From assembly GCA_017484285.1 (NCBI GenBank), contig JAFUTH010000003.1, positions 124,001 to 188,000 on the forward strand: a stretch of DNA of 64,000 nt. Direction: 5' to 3'. The notes beneath the pieces are model-generated. The model did not search any database. It saw nothing but the letters and a program-made list of their open reading frames with translations, and was not told the DNA's origin. Position 1 is the stretch's first letter. Every line of letters starts with the position of its first letter. Source of the stretch: Treponema sp. (GTDB lineage Bacteria > Spirochaetota > Spirochaetia > Treponematales > Treponemataceae). The position numbers and the translations under genes were made by a program. Shown one piece after another: positions 24,703 to 32,004 of this stretch.

Positions 24703-24776
24703 ACCTACCAAAATAGTAGGTATATATTTTTAGAATAACGGTACGATACAACTTTTTACCTACTTAGTCAATAGGT
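24703..24776 (-). promoter_or_regulatory. Promoter with two operators before the YeiH pseudogene
   Basis: On the minus strand: -35 TTGACT (24771-24766), a 17-bp spacer and -10 TATCGT (24748-24743). One palindrome, ACCTACTTAGTCAATAGGT (24758-24776), covers the -35 box. A second, ACCTACCAAAATAGTAGGT (24703-24721), lies in the leader just before the ribosome site. The control region is intact although the gene is not. Confidence 0.78.
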
Positions 24777-24783
24777 AAATAAT

Positions 24784-25863
24784 TTAAATAAACAGCGTCG
24801 CGTCTGATGTTTCGCAACTGCCCAAGAAGGTCGCAACGCCACCGAGTTCCACGCCGTCGATGAATTCTTCTTTGCGGATTCCCATGATGTCCATGCTCAT
24901 TTGGCACGCAACGATTTTTACGCCGTGGTCGATTGCGCTCTGCATGAGTTCTTCGAGCGAGGAGACGCTTTTGTTTTTCATGACCCAGCGAATCATTTTT
25001 GGTCCCATGCCGCCCATGTTCATGCGCGAAAGACCGAGTTTTTTTGATCCGCGTGGCATCATAAAGCCAAACATTTTTTCAATCAGATTTTTGCGGACAC
25101 GCACTTTTTTTGCTTTACGCAAGATGTTCAAGCCCCAGAAAGTGAAGAAAAGCGTGACTTTTCGCCCCATTGCCGCCGCTCCGTTCGCCATGATGAACGC
25201 CGCCAACGCCTTGTCCAAGTCGCCGCTGAAAATCACGAAGGTTTTGTCGTTTCCGCCACTTCCCGCAACGGTCGTAAAATGCGCTTCTTTTTTGGTGACG
25301 AGTGCTTCAATCACGCCGTCTTTGATTTCGAGTTTTTCAAGGACATTGCGCGTCCGCTGACACCACACGGCAATGTCGCTCGCAAAGGCATCTTCGGTCG
25401 CCTGAACGCGCACTTGCTCGCCATCTTCAAGCGTTTTGAGCGCGTCGCTCACTTTTACGATTGGTCCTGGGCATTTCAATCCTTTTGCGTCGATAAAAAG
25501 CGGCTCTGATTTTTCAGCATTTGATTCAGCGTGGGCATTTTGAGCGGCAGGGAAACTTTGTGCTTCTTCAAGCGATTTTGTGCCGCCCGCGAGATTGAAT
25601 GCGCTGTAGCCGTGTTCCAAGAGAAGTTCTGCAATCTGCTCGCTTGTGTCACCTGTGCGGCACACGACGAGCACGGGCTTTTCTTTTGGAATGTCTGCGA
25701 TATGCGCCGAAAGATTTTTGAGAAGGCTCGTAAACGGAATGTTCACCGTGCCTGCAAGCGGATGCACGATGATTTCAGCCTCGTCGCGCACATCGAGAAT
25801 CGTGTAGTCCGATTTTTTGAGATTTTTGAATTCTTCTGCGGTGATTGTCTTGATTTCTGCCAT
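24784..25863 (-). CDS. Rhodanese-TusA-DsrE sulfur-transfer fusion
   Basis: The start is ATG 25863 (MAEIKTITAEEF) behind GGAG; an in-frame start 11 codons upstream lacks one. The 359-residue protein has three parts. Residues 1-105 are a rhodanese domain with active-site C68 in VCRTGDTS. Residues 120-190 are a TusA domain with C131 in KGLKCPGP. Residues 205-359 are a DsrE-like domain with C320 in VACQMSMDIMG and C350 in GSCETSD. Together they form a relay for persulfide sulfur. It is the last gene of the encapsulin-desulfurase-serine acetyltransferase operon and probably accepts sulfane sulfur from the desulfurase. It is cytoplasmic, with no membrane segment. Confidence 0.9.
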   Translation of the reverse strand: MAEIKTITAEEFKNLKKSDYTILDVRDEAEIIVHPLAGTVNIPFTSLLKNLSAHIADIPKEKPVLVVCRTGDTSEQIAELLLEHGYSAFNLAGGTKSLEEAQSFPAAQNAHAESNAEKSEPLFIDAKGLKCPGPIVKVSDALKTLEDGEQVRVQATEDAFASDIAVWCQRTRNVLEKLEIKDGVIEALVTKKEAHFTTVAGSGGNDKTFVIFSGDLDKALAAFIMANGAAAMGRKVTLFFTFWGLNILRKAKKVRVRKNLIEKMFGFMMPRGSKKLGLSRMNMGGMGPKMIRWVMKNKSVSSLEELMQSAIDHGVKIVACQMSMDIMGIRKEEFIDGVELGGVATFLGSCETSDATLFI

Positions 25864-25877
25864 AGTCTGCTCCGATT

Positions 25878-26831
25878 TTATATGATATAAAACCAATCTT
25901 CTTTTTGCTCGACTTCGGTCTTTTTGCCCGTTTTGATGTCGAGTTCCTGATTTTTGATGCTCACTTTTGCGTCTGGGGCGATTGAGGTGGTGATGAAGGC
26001 GTTACTTCCGATGACCGCGTTCTTGCCGATAACGGTTTCGCCACCCAAAATTGAAGCACCTGCGTAAATCGTCACATAATCTTCGATTGTGGGGTGGCGT
26101 TTTATGCCTTTGAGTTTTTGGCCCGCACGCGTTGAAAGCGCTCCAAGCGTAACGCCCTGATAGATTTTTACATGCTCACCGATGACCGCCGTTTCGCCAA
26201 TCACAACGCCCGTTCCGTGGTCGATGAAAAAGTATTTTCCAATCGTTGTGCCGGGATGGATGTCGATTCCTGTTTTTGAGTGGGCATATTCGGTCATAAT
26301 GCGCGGAATGAGCGGCACATTGAGTTTGTACAGTTCATGCGCGATTCGGTTGATTGCAATCGCCCAAATGCCAGGGTATGCAAGAATGATTTCGTTTTTA
26401 TTGAATGCGGCAGGGTCGCCGTCAAAGGCTGCCTCAACATCGGTTGCCAAATACTCGCGCACGACCAAAAGCCGCTGCAAGAAGACTCGAATCACATGCT
26501 GAGTTTTTTCTCTGACATTCGCACCGACAACGCCGTTTTTGTCCAAACACTCAGGACACTGAAAGAGCGCAAGACCAATTTGCGCTTCAAGATTGTAGAC
26601 CACATCTTCAATCAACGAATTGACATAACTTGAAAGGTTGTAAAATTTTTGATTTTTTTCACGAAAATAGCCAGGAAACACAATTCGGAGCAATTTGCGC
26701 GTTATTTCGTGTATCACATCAACATCTGGCTGGCTGTTAAATTCAATTTTTTCGATATGCGTATCGCGGTCGTAATTACTTAAAAGCGTATCAACGATTT
26801 CTTCCGTTTCATAATGTTCGCGATTTTCCAT
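25878..26831 (-). CDS. cysE: Serine O-acetyltransferase
   Basis: The 317-residue protein is a left-handed beta-helix serine acetyltransferase of the longer EpsC/SAT type. Catalytic-region motifs are EYAHSKTGIDIHPGTTIGKYFFIDHGTGVVIGETAVIG and VKIYQGVTLGALS, with hexapeptide repeats to VIGSNAFIT. It makes O-acetylserine, the acceptor for cysteine synthesis. A relaxed ATG follows AAAGG. It lies after the cysteine desulfurase and before the sulfur-transfer fusion, the partner set known for family 2 encapsulin operons. No cysteine synthase gene is in the window. An intrinsic terminator lies just before it, so expression may be lower than that of the upstream genes. Confidence 0.93.
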   Translation of the reverse strand: MENREHYETEEIVDTLLSNYDRDTHIEKIEFNSQPDVDVIHEITRKLLRIVFPGYFREKNQKFYNLSSYVNSLIEDVVYNLEAQIGLALFQCPECLDKNGVVGANVREKTQHVIRVFLQRLLVVREYLATDVEAAFDGDPAAFNKNEIILAYPGIWAIAINRIAHELYKLNVPLIPRIMTEYAHSKTGIDIHPGTTIGKYFFIDHGTGVVIGETAVIGEHVKIYQGVTLGALSTRAGQKLKGIKRHPTIEDYVTIYAGASILGGETVIGKNAVIGSNAFITTSIAPDAKVSIKNQELDIKTGKKTEVEQKEDWFYII

Positions 26832-26845
26832 AAATTTTTCCTTTA

Positions 26846-26870
26846 TAAAAACAAGGGGGCAAAAGCCCCC
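26846..26870 (-). terminator. Intrinsic terminator just before cysE
   Basis: On the minus strand GGGGGC-TTTT-GCCCCC (26870-26855) is followed by a T-rich run. It lies directly upstream of the cysE ribosome site, so it probably reduces read-through from the desulfurase gene. Confidence 0.75.
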
Positions 26871-26885
26871 AAATTGTTAGAGGGA

Positions 26886-27011
26886 GCCTCGAAAAACTTC
26901 AGTTTTTCGAGGCAACTCTGAAAATGCGATGTTTTAATTCCTGCTATTTTCAGGAATTAAAACTCGTCAGGAAGTTCGGAAAATCGCCGAAGGCGAGTTT
27001 CCGAACTTCCT
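26886..27011. repeat. Three consecutive perfect hairpins between the desulfurase gene and cysE
   Basis: Three inverted repeats follow one another: 13-bp arms at 26886-26898/26901-26913, 12-bp arms at 26932-26943/26951-26962, and 14-bp arms at 26969-26982/26998-27011 with an inner TCGCC/GGCGA stem. The last overlaps the desulfurase stop codon. With the terminator at 26846 they make a highly structured spacer, perhaps an mRNA processing or stability element that sets different levels of shell/cargo and SAT. Confidence 0.8.
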
Positions 27012-28836
27012 AGAATGTATGGAGCACCCGGACAAGCGCGTCGATGTCGTCTGGCGAATTGTAAATTGCCAGAGTCGGGCGCACGCTTCCTTCGTACCCG
27101 TAATGGCGCAAAATCGGCTGAGCACAGTGATGACCCGTGCGGACTGCGATTCCATAGGCATTGAGCCGCTGTCCGACTTCCTCATCATCGTGACCGTCGA
27201 GTTTGAATGAGAGAACGCCCGCTTTGTTTGCCGCCTCGCCAATCAGATGAAGACCTTTGACCGTCTTCATTTCCTTGATGGCATACTGCGTCAATTCGTG
27301 TTCCCACTGCGCGACTGCTGGCATTCCGATGCTTTCAAGATATTCAAGTGCCGCGCCCAAGCCAACCGCGTCCGCGATAGAGCCAGTGCCCGCCTCGAAT
27401 TTGTTCGGAGCCGGATTGTAAATCGTGCGCTCGAAAGTGACATCGGCAATCATGTTGCCGCCGCCGTGATACGGTCGTGCCGCTTCAAGAAGCTCTTTTT
27501 TGCCGTACACGCCGCCGATTCCCGTAGGTCCGTAGACTTTGTGCCCTGAGAACACATAGAAATCCGCGTCGCTCGCGCTCACATTGACCGGCAAGTGCGC
27601 AATCGACTGAGCACCGTCAATCAAAATGCGTACGCCGTGCCTATGGGCGATGGCAATGAGTTCTTCCACAGGCGTGATTGTGCCCGTTACATTTGAAACC
27701 TGCGTGACCGAGACGAATTTCGTGCGCTTGGTGAACAATTTTTCGTATTCGCCAAGAAGAAGCTCGCCATTGTCGTTCACAGGAATGACTTTGATGACTG
27801 CGCCCGTTTCTTCGGCAATGAGCTGCCACGGAACGATGTTCGCATGATGCTCCAAAATGCTCACGATGATTTCGTCACCGGGAAGCAAAGTGGGCTTCAC
27901 ATACGCATTCGCCACAAGGTTGATTGCCTCTGTCGTGCCGCGCACAAAAACGATGTTGCTGCTTGACGGAGCACCGATAAACCTGGCAACGATGTCTCGT
28001 GCATTTTCGTATGCGTCAGTCGAGCGAGCCGCGAGCGTGTGCGCCCCACGGTGAACATTTGAATTCTCGTGCTCGTAGTAGTACGAAAGGCGGTCAATCA
28101 CCTGCCGCGGTCGCTGAGTTGTCGCGCCGTTGTCGAGCCAGACCAAATCGTTTCCGTTAATTTTTTCCTGCAAAATCGGGAAATCATCACGAATTTGCTG
28201 CAAGGTCTTTGAGCCGATGATGATGCTTGAATTGCGGCTGCTTCCGCTCGCGCTTGAAACGGATTTTTTGTCTCCGCCCAGAGAAGTCGGCGCGTTGATT
28301 GCCCGTGCGTTCTTCTGGCTTTCTTCCTGAGAGTAGACTTTCGGCGAATAGCTGACCTGCGAATTCTCAATCTTCGGGTTGCCCTGAACTTCTCGCGGCT
28401 GAATGTCGTTCGGGGAAGCAACGCTGTTCACTTCGCCCAAGAACGGGTCTTCAAACGACGCGAAACTTTCTGCCTTTGGCACATTTCCGTACGTCGAAAG
28501 CGTGTTTTCCGCGTGATTCAAGTACTCGCCGTAAGACGGGCTTTCCTCGCTCGCAAAATGAGAATAATCATCTGCCACAACAGGAACAGAAGGCTCTCTA
28601 CCTGCTTCTGCCGCTGCCGCTGATTGCCCCTGAGAACCGAAATTGCTGAAATATTCCTGACCGAAACTTGTCGGGCAGAGTCCAGCATTTGCCTGCACTT
28701 CAGGTACTAAATCAGGGAACAGCGAATTTGCAAGCGACTCCAATTCCTGTGCGCTCGGCAAAAAATTGTCTTGCAATTTTTTGTAAGGCAATTCATTGCC
28801 GCCAAAATTGTATGCCTGTTCGTTAGTTGTAATCAT
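27010..28836 (-). CDS. sufS: Encapsulin cargo cysteine desulfurase (SufS-type, long N-terminal domain)
   Basis: The start is ATG 28836, with AGGTG ahead; a GTG three codons upstream is possible. Residues 1 to about 205 are Ser/Asn/Gln/Pro-rich and low-complexity, with an early conserved-looking LESLANSLFPDL. The rest is a type II cysteine desulfurase: LDNGATTQRPRQVID, HHANIVPW, PLP lysine K433 in FSGHKVYGPTG, and catalytic C571 in RTGHHCAQP. Such disordered extensions load cysteine desulfurases into family 2A encapsulins, and the shell gene is directly upstream with a 14-base overlap. The enzyme should release alanine and pass sulfane sulfur to the compartment interior or to carriers encoded in the same operon. 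Confidence 0.93.
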   Translation of the reverse strand: MITTNEQAYNFGGNELPYKKLQDNFLPSAQELESLANSLFPDLVPEVQANAGLCPTSFGQEYFSNFGSQGQSAAAAEAGREPSVPVVADDYSHFASEESPSYGEYLNHAENTLSTYGNVPKAESFASFEDPFLGEVNSVASPNDIQPREVQGNPKIENSQVSYSPKVYSQEESQKNARAINAPTSLGGDKKSVSSASGSSRNSSIIIGSKTLQQIRDDFPILQEKINGNDLVWLDNGATTQRPRQVIDRLSYYYEHENSNVHRGAHTLAARSTDAYENARDIVARFIGAPSSSNIVFVRGTTEAINLVANAYVKPTLLPGDEIIVSILEHHANIVPWQLIAEETGAVIKVIPVNDNGELLLGEYEKLFTKRTKFVSVTQVSNVTGTITPVEELIAIAHRHGVRILIDGAQSIAHLPVNVSASDADFYVFSGHKVYGPTGIGGVYGKKELLEAARPYHGGGNMIADVTFERTIYNPAPNKFEAGTGSIADAVGLGAALEYLESIGMPAVAQWEHELTQYAIKEMKTVKGLHLIGEAANKAGVLSFKLDGHDDEEVGQRLNAYGIAVRTGHHCAQPILRHYGYEGSVRPTLAIYNSPDDIDALVRVLHTF

Positions 28837-29776
28837 AGTATTCACCTACCTCTACATCTTCGAGAACTGCAATCGCATCATCAGCGAGAATTGCTGCAGA
28901 GCAGTACAAAGACAAGAGATAAGATGCAACACCTTTGTCGTCAATGCCACGGAATCGGACTGAAAGACCGCGTGAATGTTCGTTCTTCAAGCCAGCCTGG
29001 AAGAGACCGATAACGCCGCGTTTTGCTTCGCCCGTGCGAACGAGCAGGATGTTTGTCTTTCCGCTCTGAGACTGCGGATTTTTGAGACCGTCAACAAGCA
29101 ATTTGTCGGTCGGGATAAGCGGAATGCCGCGCCACAAGATGAATGTGCCGCCCGCGATGTTTGTCGTTGCTGGTGGAACGCCACGGCGTGTGCACTCGCG
29201 CTCGAATGCTGCGATTGCGCGTGGGTGAGCAAGGAAGAAGCTTGGCTCTTTCCACACTTTTGAGATGAGTTCGTCCAAATCGTCTGGAGTGGGGCGACCG
29301 TCTGCACGGAGCGGCTGAATGCGCTGTGACTCAGGCACATTCTTCAAGAGACCGTAATCATCGTTGTTGATGAGCTGGCTTTCCTGTCGTTCGCGCAAAG
29401 AATCGATTGCAAGCGCGAGCTGTTCCTGCACCTGGTCATACGGAGAAGAATACACATCTTCGATGGCGGTGTTTACATTGATGATAGTAGAAATTGAGTT
29501 CAAGCGGTATTCGCGCGGTTCTGTCTCGTATTCGACGTAGCCGTCAGGAATGATGTCAGATTTTTTTGTCTGTGAGCAGAGCACATCAAGCGGAGTTTCG
29601 CCTTCAACGACCTTGTTTACGCGGAAAATTCCCGTTTCAAGGCCTTTGAATTCGAGGACTTTTGTGAGCCATTTCGGTGTGAGCGCACCATACTGTGGCT
29701 TGGTTTTCGTGACATTGGCAAGGTTATACGCTGCCTTTGCACCCAATGCGTTAATTTCGTCTTTTTTGTCTGCCAT
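28823..29776 (-). CDS. Family 2 encapsulin shell protein
   Basis: ATG 29776 (MADKKDEINALGAKAAYNLANV) is preceded by GGAGGT at seven bases, better than longer in-frame starts. The 317-residue protein matches family 2A (SrpI-like) encapsulins, HK97-fold shells, with PQYGALTPKWLTKVLEFKGLETGIFRVNK, LALAIDSLRERQESQLINNDDYGLL and FLAHPRAIAAFERECTRRGVPP, and a C-terminal DDAIAVLEDVEVGEYYDYN. No cyclic-nucleotide-binding insertion typical of 2B shells is present. It is followed by its likely cargo and lies in a sulfur-controlled operon, so the particle is probably a sulfur or persulfide compartment. Confidence 0.93.
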   Translation of the reverse strand: MADKKDEINALGAKAAYNLANVTKTKPQYGALTPKWLTKVLEFKGLETGIFRVNKVVEGETPLDVLCSQTKKSDIIPDGYVEYETEPREYRLNSISTIINVNTAIEDVYSSPYDQVQEQLALAIDSLRERQESQLINNDDYGLLKNVPESQRIQPLRADGRPTPDDLDELISKVWKEPSFFLAHPRAIAAFERECTRRGVPPATTNIAGGTFILWRGIPLIPTDKLLVDGLKNPQSQSGKTNILLVRTGEAKRGVIGLFQAGLKNEHSRGLSVRFRGIDDKGVASYLLSLYCSAAILADDAIAVLEDVEVGEYYDYN

Positions 29777-29860
29777 TTTGCTGACCTCCATTTTTGCCGC
29801 TTCAGAACCTACTGGAACGGCACTGTATATAAAAATCACCGTCTGAGACGATGTTTTTGC

Positions 29861-31324
29861 CTACAACCACGCGCCTTCGTGCGGAAGAATGATGTCTTTT
29901 GCCGCCTCTATGCCGCCCTTCAAGTTGTACATCGGACCCGTGTAGCCCGCCTCACGCAACGTGTTGATTGCGAGAATGCTTCGCTTTCCCTCACGGCACA
30001 CGAAAATCGTGTCAATCGTGGGGTCGAGTTCCTTCTGCCGGCGCGCCAACTGCCCGATTGGAATGACAATTGCGTCAGGGAATCGGCTAATTGCCCGCTC
30101 GTGAGGTTCACGCACATCGATAATCGTCATTTTGTCACCGCGGGAAATGCGCTCCGCAAGAGCCGATGCTTCAATTCCTTCGACGGGAATTTCATTTTCA
30201 GCCTGTTTGAGACCGCAGAATTCCTCGTAATCGAAATCTTCAATTTCCGTAATCGACGGTTTTAGACCGCAAATCGGGCAATTATCGTCCTTTGCGATTT
30301 TGACTTTTGATGAAGTGAGATTCCATGAATCAAAGATAAAGCTCTCTCCGACAAGAGCCTCTCCTCCGCCCACAATCAATTTTAAGACTTCGGTTGCCTG
30401 AATGCTTCCGATGATGCCAGGAAGCGAGCTGATAACACCGCCTTCCGCGCAAGTGGGAACAAGGCCACTTGGTGGCGGTGACGGGAATGCACAGCGGTAG
30501 CACGGCCCATGTGCGGCATCAAAGACCGCGACCTGCCCCTCAAACTGATAGATTGCCGCAAACACATCGGGCTTTTTCTGCAACACGCACGCGTCGTTAA
30601 TCAAGTAGCGCGCTTTGTAATTGTCTGTGGCATCTGCAACAATGTCATAATCCGCGATGATTTCTCCTATATTTTCTGCTTCGAGCTTGACATTGTAGGT
30701 TTCGACCGTGATTGACTGGTTGATTCCTTTGATTTTGTCCTTTGCCGACATAATCTTTGGACGCTTTAAATCGCGCCTGCCATACAAAACCTGATTCTGC
30801 AAATTGTGCAATGTGACGACATCAAAATCCGCAATTCCGATTGTGCCGACTCCTGCCGCCGCAAGATATTCCGCAAGCACCGAGCCGAGCGCACCCACGC
30901 CGCAAATCAAGACTTTTGCCGCCTTAATGCTTTTTTGCCCTTTTACGCCGATTTCGCGGAGCATAAGATGTTTTGAAAATCGCTCGATTTCCGTGTCATC
31001 GAGTTTGGCTTCTTTTCGCCGCTCTTGCGGAATGACTGACTCCACGGGAGCACCGCCCGCAATCGAGGGCAAAAGAAGCACCGTGTCACCGTCGTGCAAG
31101 CGGGTTTCTGTTTTTTGAAGCTGATTGATGTTCACATCGTTTACGAAAATATTTATGAACGGACGCAACTCGCCGTTTTCATCGTACAATGCTTTTTTAA
31201 AATCGGGATATTCATCAGTGAGCGCGTTGAGCACACCCAACACCGTATCTTTTTCAAATGAGAAGGAAGAAGTGCGCTCAGTAAATGTGCGCAAAGTCGC
31301 TGAAATCAAAACTTTTACAGACAT
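29861..31324 (-). CDS. MoaD-like / E1 (MoeB-ThiF) / rhodanese fusion
   Basis: Residues 1-91 form a ubiquitin-like sulfur carrier ending PSIAGG (G90-G91), but the chain continues with APVESVIP into an E1 domain (about 105-365). The E1 part has CGVGALGS, DNYKARYLIND, zinc-type pairs C275/C278 and C349/C352, and TCAEGG with C292. Residues 380-487 are a rhodanese domain with C443 in VCREGKRS. A carrier C-terminus must be free to be adenylated and thiolated, so cleavage after G91 is expected. The JAMM peptidase encoded just upstream overlaps this gene by 10 bases. By analogy with CysO-Mec, it may supply a thiocarboxylate for cysteine formation. Confidence 0.88.
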   Translation of the reverse strand: MSVKVLISATLRTFTERTSSFSFEKDTVLGVLNALTDEYPDFKKALYDENGELRPFINIFVNDVNINQLQKTETRLHDGDTVLLLPSIAGGAPVESVIPQERRKEAKLDDTEIERFSKHLMLREIGVKGQKSIKAAKVLICGVGALGSVLAEYLAAAGVGTIGIADFDVVTLHNLQNQVLYGRRDLKRPKIMSAKDKIKGINQSITVETYNVKLEAENIGEIIADYDIVADATDNYKARYLINDACVLQKKPDVFAAIYQFEGQVAVFDAAHGPCYRCAFPSPPPSGLVPTCAEGGVISSLPGIIGSIQATEVLKLIVGGGEALVGESFIFDSWNLTSSKVKIAKDDNCPICGLKPSITEIEDFDYEEFCGLKQAENEIPVEGIEASALAERISRGDKMTIIDVREPHERAISRFPDAIVIPIGQLARRQKELDPTIDTIFVCREGKRSILAINTLREAGYTGPMYNLKGGIEAAKDIILPHEGAWL

Positions 31325-31734
31325 ACAATTTCCTCCTCAGTAAAATTCGCGTTTTTTGTTCCGCCGATAAAAGCAAAACTTTTGACCGCCGCCGCCTTTC
31401 CGCCCAAAACGGAAACAATCGGGTACGAAAAACCGGGAATCGCGAAAGCCCGGTCTTTTTGGGAAGCGACCGCCTCAAAATCCGCGTGCGAGTGGTAAAA
31501 ACCAATCACATCAAGATTTTGTGAAGCCGCCGCTTGCTCCGCTTTTTGCAATTCCGCCTGAGAAACGGCGAATTCCGTTCGCTTGGAAAGAGCCGAATTC
31601 TCGATGGGAAAGAGCGAATGCACATGACGCGCATTGTCTTTGATTTTTCCCAAAAGAACGCCAACGCACTCTTCGGGGAAAGCCTTTTCACCACAGTGTT
31701 TTAATTGAGCCAAAAGCCCTTTCGTAATATTCAT
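31315..31734 (-). CDS. JAMM/MPN+ metallopeptidase (Mec-like)
   Basis: The 139-residue protein has the JAMM zinc motif HSHADFEAVASQKD with the upstream glutamate in EECVGVLLG. Family members remove ubiquitin-like proteins or cut cysteine from CysO-cysteine adducts (Mec). It is the first gene of the encapsulin operon and overlaps the MoaD-E1-rhodanese gene. It could cut after the internal Gly-Gly of that fusion or release cysteine from it. ATG 31734 or GTG 31737 may be the start behind GAGAGG. Confidence 0.9.
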   Translation of the reverse strand: MNITKGLLAQLKHCGEKAFPEECVGVLLGKIKDNARHVHSLFPIENSALSKRTEFAVSQAELQKAEQAAASQNLDVIGFYHSHADFEAVASQKDRAFAIPGFSYPIVSVLGGKAAAVKSFAFIGGTKNANFTEEEIVCL

Positions 31735-31783
31735 CACAAATATACCTCTCTTTGCAGAGTCTTACGGGTTTTTCAACCTTTTA

Positions 31784-31816
31784 ACCTAGTATATTACTAG
31801 GAAAACAGAATGTCAA
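31784..31816 (-). promoter_or_regulatory. Proximal promoter and operator of the encapsulin-cysteine operon
   Basis: On the minus strand: -35 TTGACA (31816-31811), a 17-bp spacer and -10 TATACT (31793-31788). The palindrome CCTAGTATATTACTAGG (31785-31801) covers the -10 box, eight bases after the -35. Confidence 0.8.
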
Positions 31817-31891
31817 CATGCATCTTTTCGGTTTGGTACATGTATAACTGTGATGATTTTCTCCCTAACGCTATCCCGTTTTTGCTTTTAA

Positions 31892-31924
31892 ACCTAGCCT
31901 ATTGATAGGTTGTACATTTGTCAA
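31892..31924 (-). promoter_or_regulatory. Distal promoter and operator of the encapsulin-cysteine operon
   Basis: A second TTGACA (31924-31919) is followed after the same eight bases by an operator, ACCTAGCCTATTGATAGGT (31892-31910), and at 17 bp by a poor -10, TAGGCT. The geometry copies the proximal promoter, so these are probably tandem controlled promoters. A rightward reading (TTGATA-N17-TACTCT) exists but faces truA antisense. Confidence 0.55.
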
Positions 31925-32004
31925 TACTCTTTATAAAAGAACCAAAAGAAAACTCATTCTGCCTTATTTTGAGTAGCACCGCGTGTGAAACCTCCACGCT
32001 CGTT

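Noticed and set aside
28823-29776. Phage capsid protein
   Set aside because: The HK97-like shell is of the family 2 encapsulin type, lies beside its desulfurase cargo, and no phage genes are near.
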